From assembly GCA_023424965.1 (NCBI GenBank), contig JAFADI010000113.1:1-11545 (forward strand): a stretch of DNA of 11,545 bases. Direction: 5' to 3'. Below are positions 1 through 6,330 of this stretch, piece by piece. The position numbers and the translations under genes are program-made. How positions within the stretch are numbered: the stretch's first letter is position 1; every line of letters starts with the position of its first letter. This DNA is from Bacillota bacterium. Lineage in GTDB: Bacteria; Bacillota; Clostridia; Acetivibrionales; JAFADI01. The notes below the pieces were generated by a model. That model searched no databases and was not told the origin of the DNA. It saw only the letters and a program-made list of their open reading frames with translations.

Positions 1-400
1 TTAGCAGCTTTGAAATCAGCCTGGCCTGGTTGTATCCCCGGGCCCTTTCTTTATCTTTATAGAGAGGTACACTGACAATTATATCAAAATTTCGACTTTT
101 TGTCATTTTTTTTACTTTATCCGCCAACAATCTGGCAAATGTCCTGTGATAAGAAGCCTTGTTGTAAAACTTGAACCTCTTCAGGCTTTCTTTTATAATA
201 CCGGAATACTCGCAAACACAGATGATATCGTCACAGCAGCTGTTTAAAAGGGTCTGGTTAAATACTCCGGAGGCATCGTCGCTGAGGAAGGGAATCTTTT
301 CATAACAACTGCCGCAGACCTCCAGGTTGACAGACGGACTCAACAGGGTTCCACAAAAAATGCATCTGGGAGGGAATATAAAGGCTAAAAGATTGACCAT
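1..400 (-). CDS. comF: ComF family phosphoribosyltransferase-like protein, 3' end cut by window edge
   Basis: The reading frame is open from position 400 to the left edge, giving 133 residues. Seen: an N-terminal zinc-ribbon with two CxxC pairs (Cys13/Cys16 in PPRCIFCG and Cys29/Cys32 in VCGSCYEK), then a phosphoribosyltransferase-type domain with VPLYKDKERARGYNQA at about residues 111-126. This is the family hallmark (VPxxxxRxxxRGxNQ). The PRPP-binding loop would lie beyond the edge. The family includes B. subtilis ComFC and E. coli GntX, linked to DNA uptake; its biochemical reaction is poorly defined, and many genomes carry it without known competence. Start: ATG at 400 has GGTGAT a few bases upstream. 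An in-frame ATG at 418 is possible but has no visible ribosome binding site. It lies about 40 bases after recD2 on the same strand, so it is probably the second gene of that operon. Confidence 0.88.
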   Translation of the reverse strand, partial: MVNLLAFIFPPRCIFCGTLLSPSVNLEVCGSCYEKIPFLSDDASGVFNQTLLNSCCDDIICVCEYSGIIKESLKRFKFYNKASYHRTFARLLADKVKKMTKSRNFDIIVSVPLYKDKERARGYNQARLISKLL

Positions 401-442
401 AAAATCACCAATTAACATTTTATACCATTTTCTGCATAAATG

Positions 443-2665
443 CTATACCGGCCCTTCATTGAAAACGGATTTTTTCAATTTTTCCGCAACATCCGAATAC
501 CTTTTTGCCTCTCTGTCATTATTGATCATCTCTCTGAGGACACTGTCGCTTCCCGTGAGGATTACCAGGTCCCTGGCCCTTGTTACTGCCGTATACAAAA
601 GATTCCTCGTCATAAGAACCTGCGGTCCCTGAAGGAGGGGAATTACGACGACAGGAAATTCGGAGCCCTGGCTTTTATGAATGGTGATGGCAAAAGCAGG
701 CTCCAGCTCGTCCAATATGCTGAAATCATAGTCCACCAGCTTTTCATCTTCAAATAAGACTCTTATTGCCTGCTCTTCCTCATCAATAGACTGGATGATG
801 CCCGTATCCCCATTGAAGACACCCACTCCCTCGGACCTGGAATTGCCCGCCTTCTCCCATTTCAGGTTATAGTTGTTTTTGATCTGCATTACCCTGTCAC
901 CTTCACGGAAAGTAAAACCGCCGAAGGCTTTTTCATTTTTGTTTTTGCCGGGGGGATTCAGCACCTTCTGAAGCTGGAGATTCAAATTCGCAACTCCCAC
1001 AGGCCCCTTCCTGGTGGGGGTCAAAATCTGAATATGCTTTAAAGGGTCATAGCCGTAACTATTGGGAAGCCTTTTGCCCAGAAGCTCTACGATGGTATTT
1101 ACAATGTCCTCACCGCCGGCACGGGATAGAAAAAAGAAATCCTTGTCCTTTTTGTTGAGATGGGGGTATTCTCCCCGGTTTATTTTGTGGGCGTTTACGA
1201 TGATCATGCTTTCTTCCGCCTGCCTGAAAATCTCCGACAGCTTTACCGTGGGAATCACTCCGCTGGAAATCACGTCCTTGAGTACATTCCCTGCACCTAC
1301 GGAAGGGAGCTGATCGGTGTCCCCCACCAGGACCAGCCTTGTTCCGGGCATGACGGCCTTGAGCAGATGATTCATCAGGAGTATGTCCACCATGGACATT
1401 TCATCGATGATTACCACATCCGCATCGATCGGATTATTTTCGTCCCGGGCAAACACAAGCTCGGAATTATCTCCCATGTACCCTATTTCCAGCAGGCGGT
1501 GGATGGTTTTCGCCTCAAAGCCCGTGGCTTCGGTCATCCTTTTGGCCGCCCTGCCGGTGGGAGCGGCCAGGGCGATTTCATAGCCTTCCGCGCTTAACAG
1601 CTTGATAATGCTTTTAATAATGGTGGTTTTCCCGGTCCCCGGTCCTCCCGTTATCACAAGCACCCCATTGACAAGCGCTTCCCTGACGGCTTCCTTTTGT
1701 TTCTCCGCCAGCACAATCCCTTCTTCTTCCTGGACCTGAAATATTCTTTTATCAAAGTCCTCCAGGCCCCCGTTGAAGCATACCGAGGCAACTTCCCCAA
1801 GCTTTTTGCACACTCCGATTTCCGCGTAATAAAAAGCGCTCAAATAAATCTTCCTGCCCTGTCCATCGCTCTCAACACAAACGGATTTATCAAGGATGAG
1901 AGAGATCAGAGCGCCGTCAATTCCCTCCAGGTTGACCTCCAGGAGTTCGGATGCATATTCTCTCAGCTGCTCTTCCGGCACAAAGCTGTGTCCATTGACT
2001 GCCGCCTGGCTCAAAACATATTTGATGCCGCTTGATATCCTGTGCTTGGACCCGGGTTCTATCCCCAGGCTGCGCGCAATCCGGTCGGCGGTTTTAAAGC
2101 CTATACCGAAGCTCTCCCCTACGAGCTTATAGGGATTCGTCTTTATCTCTTCGATGGTGTTTTCTCCGAAAGCCTTGAATATTTTCGTGGAATAGGCCGA
2201 GCTGATTCCATGTTCCTGAAAGAACATGACCACCTTCATAAGCCCCCTCTGTTCTTCAAAGGTTCTTCCTATCCGCAAAGCCTTATCCAGATTAATCCCT
2301 TTTATTTCAGAAAGCCGCTCAGGATTGAATTGTATGATGTTAAGGGTATCCTCCCCGAATTTGCCGACGATTTTTTTGGCAGTGGCAGGCCCTACACCTT
2401 TTATTATCCCCGAAGCAAGATACTTCTCGATCGCGTCGGAAGTCTCGGGGAGCATCTTTTCATAATACTCCACCTTCAACTGTTCCCCGTAATCGGGATG
2501 AGTTACCCATTTCCCTGTAATCCTTATGCTTTCGCCGATATTTATAAAGGGCATAAAGCCCACCGCCGTGATTACATCCTCTTCCTTCTTTATGTCGCAG
2601 ACAGTATACCCATTGACCTCATTGGAATATATGATTTCTTCTACCGTTCCTTCAATCTTTATCAA
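443..2665 (-). CDS. recD2: RecD2-type ATP-dependent 5'-3' DNA helicase
   Basis: Superfamily 1B helicase of the RecD2/YrrC type, which acts in DNA repair or replication-fork maintenance in bacteria without RecBC; 743 residues counted from GTG 2674, usual for the family. Seen (numbering from the GTG): an N-terminal OB-like region, helix-hairpin-helix segments near 86-107 and 186-200, Walker A GGPGTGKT (343-350), APTGRAA (371-377), Walker B DEMSM (424-428), GDTDQLPSVGAG (451-462), EIFRQ (481-485), a UvrD-like C-terminal motif AITIHKSQGSEF (662-673) and LYTAVTRAR (693-701). All helicase motifs look intact. Start: the longest frame begins with GTG at 2674, where AAAG abuts the codon with no spacer. 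TTG at 2665 has AAAGGTGA about five bases upstream, so I prefer TTG (740 residues). It has its own promoter at 2732-2759 and is followed closely by comF. Confidence 0.95.
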   Translation of the reverse strand: MIKIEGTVEEIIYSNEVNGYTVCDIKKEEDVITAVGFMPFINIGESIRITGKWVTHPDYGEQLKVEYYEKMLPETSDAIEKYLASGIIKGVGPATAKKIVGKFGEDTLNIIQFNPERLSEIKGINLDKALRIGRTFEEQRGLMKVVMFFQEHGISSAYSTKIFKAFGENTIEEIKTNPYKLVGESFGIGFKTADRIARSLGIEPGSKHRISSGIKYVLSQAAVNGHSFVPEEQLREYASELLEVNLEGIDGALISLILDKSVCVESDGQGRKIYLSAFYYAEIGVCKKLGEVASVCFNGGLEDFDKRIFQVQEEEGIVLAEKQKEAVREALVNGVLVITGGPGTGKTTIIKSIIKLLSAEGYEIALAAPTGRAAKRMTEATGFEAKTIHRLLEIGYMGDNSELVFARDENNPIDADVVIIDEMSMVDILLMNHLLKAVMPGTRLVLVGDTDQLPSVGAGNVLKDVISSGVIPTVKLSEIFRQAEESMIIVNAHKINRGEYPHLNKKDKDFFFLSRAGGEDIVNTIVELLGKRLPNSYGYDPLKHIQILTPTRKGPVGVANLNLQLQKVLNPPGKNKNEKAFGGFTFREGDRVMQIKNNYNLKWEKAGNSRSEGVGVFNGDTGIIQSIDEEEQAIRVLFEDEKLVDYDFSILDELEPAFAITIHKSQGSEFPVVVIPLLQGPQVLMTRNLLYTAVTRARDLVILTGSDSVLREMINNDREAKRYSDVAEKLKKSVFNEGPV

Positions 2666-2731
2666 GGCCTTCACCTTTCAAACGAATTTATCACCATACG
2701 ATAAGTTTAAACCAGCAGCTTGCTCTGCAAA

Positions 2732-2759
2732 ATTATACAGTAATTAAAGTATATCTCAA
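2732..2759 (-). promoter_or_regulatory. Sigma-A promoter for recD2-comF
   Basis: On the minus strand a -35 TTGAGA (2759-2754) and a perfect -10 TATAAT (2737-2732) are separated by 16 bases. Transcription would start near 2725, about 60 bases before the recD2 start. This suggests recD2 is transcribed independently of metK and the small gene upstream. Confidence 0.7.
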
Positions 2760-2761
2760 AA

Positions 2762-2779
2762 GGCCTTTTAATAAAAGCC
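2762..2779 (-). terminator. Weak hairpin after the GT2-like small gene
   Basis: On the minus strand GGCTTTTATTAAAAGGCC folds into a short AT-rich stem (GGC/GCC plus TTTT/AAAA, with one bulged or wobble-paired base) and is followed by CTTTT. It lies just past the stop of the 116-residue gene and just before the -35 of the recD2 promoter. It is a plausible weak terminator, but low in GC and imperfect. Confidence 0.3.
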
Positions 2780-2795
2780 AGTGGCAGGATAGGAT

Positions 2796-3146
2796 TCAAT
2801 TAAAATATGTAAAAATTTTTTCCTTCTCCCCGTTTTCAAGGACTTCCAGGGAAGCATACTCCTCCTTCAGCCTGTAGAGGATGTTTCTGGTATTGTCCTG
2901 AGAACCCATATCCAGCACTACAAGTTTTTCATCCACCCTCATCTTTTTCAGATACTCGCCCATAAAGGTGCTTCTTACCACGCCTTCAACAATGTCCTCC
3001 CCGTCCTTGACCATCAGCAGCAGCTTCACATTGGGACTGCCCCGCGCCGGTTTTCGCCTCAGCAATCCGGCAGTTGCCGTTCCCAGCGTAATGGCTCCAA
3101 ATATTGCGACCAGTATTAAAAAAATGTTCAGCACTATCCATATCAT
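2796..3146 (-). CDS. Small membrane-anchored protein resembling a truncated GT2 glycosyltransferase
   Basis: A 116-residue protein of unknown function. Seen: one hydrophobic membrane segment (about residues 3-27), a short basic stretch (LLRRKPARG), then a soluble domain of about 80 residues. Within this, VVLDMGSQDNTRNIL resembles the VVDDGSTDNT nucleotide-sugar motif of GT-A family 2 glycosyltransferases, and the KLLLMVKDGED strand before it fits a Rossmann-type start. It is far too short for a working GT2 enzyme: the acceptor half and later catalytic motifs are missing, and the frame closes normally at TGA, so this does not look like a recent frameshift. Start: ATG at 3146 has AAGAGGTG six bases upstream; the longer frame begins with a GTG (3155) lying inside that ribosome binding site. 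It sits between metK and recD2. A binding or structural role is possible but unproven. Confidence 0.75.
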   Translation of the reverse strand: MIWIVLNIFLILVAIFGAITLGTATAGLLRRKPARGSPNVKLLLMVKDGEDIVEGVVRSTFMGEYLKKMRVDEKLVVLDMGSQDNTRNILYRLKEEYASLEVLENGEKEKIFTYFN

Positions 3147-3194
3147 ACAAAACACCTCTTTATATACTATGAGCCCCTGATTGCCCCTGTTACA

Positions 3195-3209
3195 GGAACA
3201 AAATGTTCC
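3195..3209. repeat. 15-bp palindrome between metK and the GT2-like gene
   Basis: GGAACAAAATGTTCC is a perfect inverted repeat (6-bp arms, 3-base centre). It overlaps a second small inverted repeat CTGTTACAG (3187-3195) and lies about 50 bases upstream of the GT2-like gene. It could be an operator. It resembles a Firmicutes LexA site (GAAC-N4-GTTC), but its half-sites are 5 bases apart rather than 4. Confidence 0.35.
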
Positions 3210-3215
3210 GCATGA

Positions 3216-3245
3216 GCAAAGCCCGGGGCTTCCCCCGGGCTTTGC
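3216..3245 (-). terminator. GC-rich hairpin downstream of metK
   Basis: A perfect 13-bp inverted repeat, GCAAAGCCCGGGG and CCCCGGGCTTTGC with a 4-base loop, begins about 32 bases past the metK stop. No long T-tract follows on either strand beyond the three T in the stem, so termination may be incomplete. Read-through into the GT2-like gene is possible, as no convincing promoter is visible between them. Confidence 0.7.
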
Positions 3246-3277
3246 AACGCAATTCGATTAAATTTTCAGGCAGGCAC

Positions 3278-4468
3278 TCATATGCCCGCTTCTTTTTTGA
3301 GGAGTTCGGCTTTGTCCGTCCTTTCCCAGCTCAGATCCACGTCCGTCCTTCCAAAATGTCCATATGCAGCAGTCTGCTTGTATATGGGCCTTCTCAGGTC
3401 AAGGCTCTTTATGATTCCCGCCGGCCTCAGGTCAAAGTGCTTCTGCACCAGGCTGACCAGCTCCGCTTCCGGAATTTTTCCCGTACCGTAAGTATCAATC
3501 AGGATGGACACCGGCCTTGCAACGCCTATGGCATAGGCCAATTGGACTTCGCACTTCCTGGCCAGTCCTGCGGCAACGATGTTTTTTGCCACATAGCGGG
3601 CGGCATAAGCGGCGGAACGGTCAACCTTCGTGGGGTCCTTGCCGGAGAATGCGCCTCCTCCATGCCTGGCATAGCCGCCATAGGTATCAACGATGATCTT
3701 TCTTCCCGTCAGTCCCGAATCTCCCTGGGGTCCTCCCACGACAAACCTGCCTGTAGGATTGATATAGTACTTGGTTTCACTGTCCAGAAGGCTGGCAGGG
3801 ATAATGGGCTTTATTACGTGCTCCCTTATATCCTTCTCAATTGTGTCGTGGTCAACCTCCGGGCTGTGCTGGGTGGAAATTACCACCGCATCGATCCTTA
3901 CCGGTTTGTCTCCATCATACTCCACAGTTACCTGGGATTTACCGTCGGGCCTCAAATACTCAAGTGTTCCGTCCTTCCTCACATCCGTAAGCTTCTTAAC
4001 GAGCTTGTGGGCAAGAGAAATGGGCATGGGCATCAATTCGGGCGTTTCGTCGCATGCAAAACCGAACATCATTCCCTGATCCCCTGCTCCAATGGCTTCA
4101 ATCTGGGCATCCGTCATTTCTCCCGTCTTGGCTTCCAGCGCCTTGTCAACTCCCATTGCGATATCGGGCGACTGTTCGTCAATGGAAGTGATAACCGCGC
4201 AGGTCTCACCGTCGAACCCGTATTTCGCCCTGTCATAGCCGATTTCCCTTATTGTGTTTCTTACGATCTTGGGGATATCCACATAGCATTTTGTTGTAAT
4301 TTCACCCATCACCAGCACCAGACCCGTTGTGACCGCTGTCTCGCAGGCCACTCTCGCCATAGGGTCCTGGGCGTATATGGCATCCAGCACAGAGTCGGAA
4401 ATCTGGTCGCATATTTTATCCGGATGTCCTTCCGTAACAGACTCTGAAGTAAATAATCTTTTTGACAT
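3278..4468 (-). CDS. metK: S-adenosylmethionine synthetase (methionine adenosyltransferase)
   Basis: Makes S-adenosylmethionine, phosphate and diphosphate from methionine and ATP in the cytoplasm. Full length at 396 residues, typical for bacterial MetK. Seen: GHPDKICDQISD (14-25) near the N-terminus, which supplies ATP/metal ligands; signature 1 GAGDQGMMFGFA (127-138); PTGRFVVGGPQGDSGLTGRK (238-257); and the glycine-rich signature 2 GGGAFSGKDPTKVDRS (270-285), which includes the lysine and aspartate of the phosphate-binding site. The three-fold MetK domain order appears intact. Start: ATG 4468 is preceded by AGGAGG at ideal spacing. Expression is set by the SAM-I riboswitch at 4612-4753, giving feedback control by the product. 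A leader of about 140 bases separates the riboswitch terminator from the start codon. Confidence 0.98.
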   Translation of the reverse strand: MSKRLFTSESVTEGHPDKICDQISDSVLDAIYAQDPMARVACETAVTTGLVLVMGEITTKCYVDIPKIVRNTIREIGYDRAKYGFDGETCAVITSIDEQSPDIAMGVDKALEAKTGEMTDAQIEAIGAGDQGMMFGFACDETPELMPMPISLAHKLVKKLTDVRKDGTLEYLRPDGKSQVTVEYDGDKPVRIDAVVISTQHSPEVDHDTIEKDIREHVIKPIIPASLLDSETKYYINPTGRFVVGGPQGDSGLTGRKIIVDTYGGYARHGGGAFSGKDPTKVDRSAAYAARYVAKNIVAAGLARKCEVQLAYAIGVARPVSILIDTYGTGKIPEAELVSLVQKHFDLRPAGIIKSLDLRRPIYKQTAAYGHFGRTDVDLSWERTDKAELLKKEAGI

Positions 4469-4611
4469 AAAAATCCTCCTAAAAAATAGTCTCCTCTGGT
4501 AAGCATCATATGCATCCCAAATAATAAAGCCTCTAAAAATTTAGGTTTTGTTCCTATCCGGGCATTTATGCCTTGATTCTATCCAATGGCAAGCATATTT
4601 TCCCGGACATT

Positions 4612-4638
4612 AAAAAAACCTCTATCTGCAAGAAGAGG
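4612..4638 (-). terminator. Intrinsic terminator of the metK riboswitch
   Basis: On the minus strand CCTCT..AGAGG with an inner TCT/AGA pairing (one bulged T, loop TGC) is followed at once by seven T residues (4618-4612). The 5' arm is the partner of the antiterminator, so this hairpin should form only when SAM holds P1 closed. Confidence 0.9.
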
Positions 4639-4753
4639 CCGCGCATAAACCTCATCTGTCAGAATAAAAAATCCTGCAGGAATTGGCACCATTGCTTTTA
4701 AAGCTGGTTGCCGGGTTTCATTGGGCTCAGTCCCTCCACCTCTCTGGATAAGG
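4612..4753 (-). promoter_or_regulatory. SAM-I (S-box) riboswitch controlling metK
   Basis: Read on the minus strand the segment shows the S-box core: AGAGAGGTGGAGGGACTG, AATGAAACCCGGCAACC, AATGGTGCCAATTCCTGCAG and CAGATGAGG. The closing P1 helix pairs CCTTATC (4753-4747) with GATGAGG (4656-4650) over seven pairs including one G-U. The 3' P1 strand can instead pair with CCTCTTC of the downstream terminator (six of seven pairs), forming the antiterminator. SAM binding should stabilise P1, free the terminator and switch metK off. The core reads ACTGAGCCC where the commonest form is ACTGGCCC, one extra base that I take as a natural variant. Confidence 0.96.
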
Positions 4754-4777
4754 TAAAAATCATATTAAGTTACTCTC

Positions 4778-4807
4778 AATGTACCACATAATTTACCATG
4801 GCGTCAA
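4778..4807 (-). promoter_or_regulatory. Sigma-A promoter for metK
   Basis: Minus-strand -35 TTGACG (4807-4802) and -10 TACATT (4783-4778), spacing 18. The predicted start near 4771 lies about 18 bases before the riboswitch P1 helix, as expected for an S-box leader. The untranslated leader would be about 300 bases. Confidence 0.6.
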
Positions 4808-4923
4808 GTAATTTAGACACATTCATCCACCGCTTTGACCATTATGCCCGCAGGCGTGACCGCTTTATGGCTTGTATCAACCGAAATTCCCACCGTCGAA
4901 AATGTTTTCCATGAAAGCACCCT

Positions 4924-4943
4924 TTCAAAATGTGCATTTTGAA
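4924..4943. repeat. 20-bp palindrome upstream of the 40-residue gene
   Basis: TTCAAAATGTGCATTTTGAA has perfect 9-bp arms around a central TG. It lies in the region between metK and the small plus-strand gene, about 75 bases before that gene's start and 117 bases upstream of the metK -35. A TTGAAT hexamer at its right end could be a weak -35. A regulator binding site is plausible; no promoter around it is convincing. Confidence 0.4.
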
Positions 4944-5016
4944 TTCGCCTATTTTGTAACAACTATATCGGAGCTTTAATACTATGTATTAGCTGAAAAT
5001 AAAGGAGGTCTATATC

Positions 5017-5139
5017 ATGTCAGAAGGAAGATTCGACGGTTTCCTCGGGGAAAACAGCGAAATATTGTTTTTCATCCTGGTGTTCCTTATTTTGTTCTTC
5101 AACTTTGGCTTCTTTGGTGGCTACGGATACAAAAAGTAA
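5017..5139 (+). CDS. 40-residue hydrophobic small protein
   Basis: A short intact gene of 40 codons plus TAA. The near-perfect AAAGGAGG seven to eight bases ahead of the ATG strongly supports translation. Seen: a polar N-terminus (MSEGRFDGFLGENSE), one very hydrophobic phenylalanine/leucine-rich segment at about residues 16-33, and a glycine/aromatic tail FGGYGYKK. It therefore probably inserts once in a membrane. The composition recalls the tiny YjcZ-type and related hydrophobic glycine-rich proteins of Bacillus and Clostridium, some linked to sporulation, but I cannot assign it to a family with certainty. It stands alone between metK (divergent) and the YitT gene, and the hairpin at 5220 appears to end its transcript. 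A sporulation-sigma promoter was looked for and not clearly found. Confidence 0.75.
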   Translation: MSEGRFDGFLGENSEILFFILVFLILFFNFGFFGGYGYKK

Positions 5140-5219
5140 TCCCCCCGCAGAAAAACTTTGACTGCCCTAACTTATGTTATTTATTTTGTACCTACAACTA
5201 CATTCCACAAATCCTCCTG

Positions 5220-5260
5220 AAGGCCTTGCCGCTTGAATCCGTAGCTGCAAGGCCTTTATT
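5220..5260 (+). terminator. Intrinsic terminator after the 40-residue gene
   Basis: A perfect 10-bp inverted repeat AAGGCCTTGC (5220-5229) and GCAAGGCCTT (5247-5256), with a 17-base loop, runs into TTTATT. It lies 80 bases past the small gene's stop. No T-tract exists on the other strand, so it should act on plus-strand transcription and isolate the YitT gene. Confidence 0.8.
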
Positions 5261-5318
5261 CACAATCCCGGAATTTTCCCTTAGCAATAAATACCGTCCC
5301 GTTTTTAGCGCAATGAAC

Positions 5319-5347
5319 TTTCCCGGAGGATAAAAATATGCTATACT
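5319..5347 (+). promoter_or_regulatory. Extended -10 promoter for the YitT-family gene
   Basis: TATACT (5342-5347) is preceded by TGC, forming an extended -10 (TGnTATACT). A poor -35, TTTCCC, lies 17 bases upstream at 5319-5324. The likely start near 5354 leaves a leader of about 40 bases. Confidence 0.5.
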
Positions 5348-5394
5348 TCCTCAATAATAAACTTCGTTAGAAACTATATTTTGTGAGGTAATCC

Positions 5395-6303
5395 ATGGGC
5401 TCGAAAAGAAAAGTTTTAAAGGTAAACAAGGTCTTCGTACAAATATTTGAAATGCTTTTGGTTTTAATCGGATGCGCCGTTCTGGCCGTCAGCTTCAATG
5501 TTCTCCTGGCTCCCAACCAGATTGCCTCGGGCGGGGTTGTGGGCCTTTCGGTAATTATCAAAGAACTGTTCGGACTGGAACCGGCCATTACCCAGTGGCT
5601 GTTGAATATCCCCCTGTTCATCCTGGGTCTTCTGGTGCTGGGAAAAGGCTTCGGCGTGAAAACCATTATCGCCACCCTCACCTTCCCGCTTTTTATCCTT
5701 CTTACAAACCGGTTGGAGCCCTTGACGCAAAATCCCATGCTCGCCTGCATTTTCGGCGGACTGGGAGTGGGTATCGGCCTGGGCATCGTATTCCGGAGCA
5801 AGGGTTCCACAGGAGGCTTCTCCATCCTGGCCCAGATCCTGCAAAAGTACTGGGGCCTGAGTATCGGCAATGCCATCATGATCATTGACGTAATGGTCAT
5901 CCTCACCTCCTGCTTTGTGTTCAGTATTGAAAAAGGTCTCTATGCCCTCATCGCCCTCTTCATAACCGGTAAGGCCATTGATTTCGTCCAACTGGGTTTT
6001 ACCTATTCAAAGGTCGCTTTTGTAATTTCAGAAGAATATGAAGCGATCAGCCATGTGATTTTAAACAATCTTGACCGTGGAGTGACCAAATTGCCGGGTT
6101 TTGGAGGATATACGGGAAAAGACCAGACGGTTTTGATGGTGGTGATGGCCTCAACGGAAATCGTCCTTTTTAAGGCTCTGGTTAAAGACCTTGACCCCCA
6201 CGCCTTCATTATCATCAGTGACACCAACGAGGTGCTGGGAAGGGGCTTTCACCTGCCTTCCCAAAGCGCATCCCTGCCGGCGGGGCAGGCAAAAAGAGCT
6301 TGA
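5395..6303 (+). CDS. YitT family (DUF161/DUF2179) membrane protein
   Basis: A 302-residue integral membrane protein. Seen: five or six hydrophobic segments (about 15-37, 66-83, 88-104, 116-134, 157-177, 181-200), the family stretch FNVLLAPNQIASGGVVGLS (34-52), a glycine-rich GGLGVGIGLGIVFRSKGSTG (121-140) typical of the family, and a C-terminal soluble DUF2179 domain (about 205-287) with GFGGYTGKDQTVL and FIIISDTNEVLGRGF. Family members are widespread in Firmicutes, often in several copies. Their transport or regulatory function is not established; the DUF2179 domain is PII-like in related proteins. Start: ATG 5395 with GAGGT seven bases upstream. Odd point: the last dozen residues (SQSASLPAGQAKRA) look added on, because the frame reads through a small GC hairpin (6273-6289) into the terminator shared with mtnA. 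Confidence 0.92.
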   Translation: MGSKRKVLKVNKVFVQIFEMLLVLIGCAVLAVSFNVLLAPNQIASGGVVGLSVIIKELFGLEPAITQWLLNIPLFILGLLVLGKGFGVKTIIATLTFPLFILLTNRLEPLTQNPMLACIFGGLGVGIGLGIVFRSKGSTGGFSILAQILQKYWGLSIGNAIMIIDVMVILTSCFVFSIEKGLYALIALFITGKAIDFVQLGFTYSKVAFVISEEYEAISHVILNNLDRGVTKLPGFGGYTGKDQTVLMVVMASTEIVLFKALVKDLDPHAFIIISDTNEVLGRGFHLPSQSASLPAGQAKRA

Positions 6304-6330
6304 CGCTTTCCTATCAAGCTCTTTTTGCCT
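6287..6330. terminator. Bidirectional terminator holding the stop codons of both convergent genes
   Basis: A 17-bp perfect inverted repeat, AGGCAAAAAGAGCTTGA (6287-6303) and TCAAGCTCTTTTTGCCT (6314-6330), with a 10-base loop. On either strand the stem has an A-run on its 5' side and a T-run on its 3' side. TGA at 6301-6303 ends the YitT gene and the complement of TCA at 6314-6316 ends mtnA, so each arm codes for the same tail, AKRA-stop. Confidence 0.88.

Noticed and set aside
2042..2704. 220-codon plus-strand frame opposite recD2.
   Set aside because: Antisense shadow of a full-length helicase gene, with no recognisable domain.
3203..4447. Long open frame on the plus strand opposite metK (over 400 codons).
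   Set aside because: It is the antisense shadow of metK, whose family motifs are intact on the minus strand; no ribosome binding site or recognisable protein.
4309..4515. A minus-strand frame starting in the metK leader and overlapping the metK start.
   Set aside because: Out of frame with metK, no good ribosome binding site, and a composition unlike a real protein.
5338..5370. A 10-codon frame (MLYFLNNKLR) with GGAGG ahead of its ATG, just upstream of the YitT gene.
   Set aside because: Its ATG overlaps the extended -10 element TGCTATACT, which would place transcription start inside it; too short to support as a leader peptide.
5367..5991. Minus-strand frames opposite the YitT gene.
   Set aside because: Low-complexity translations; the plus-strand gene has membrane segments and family motifs.
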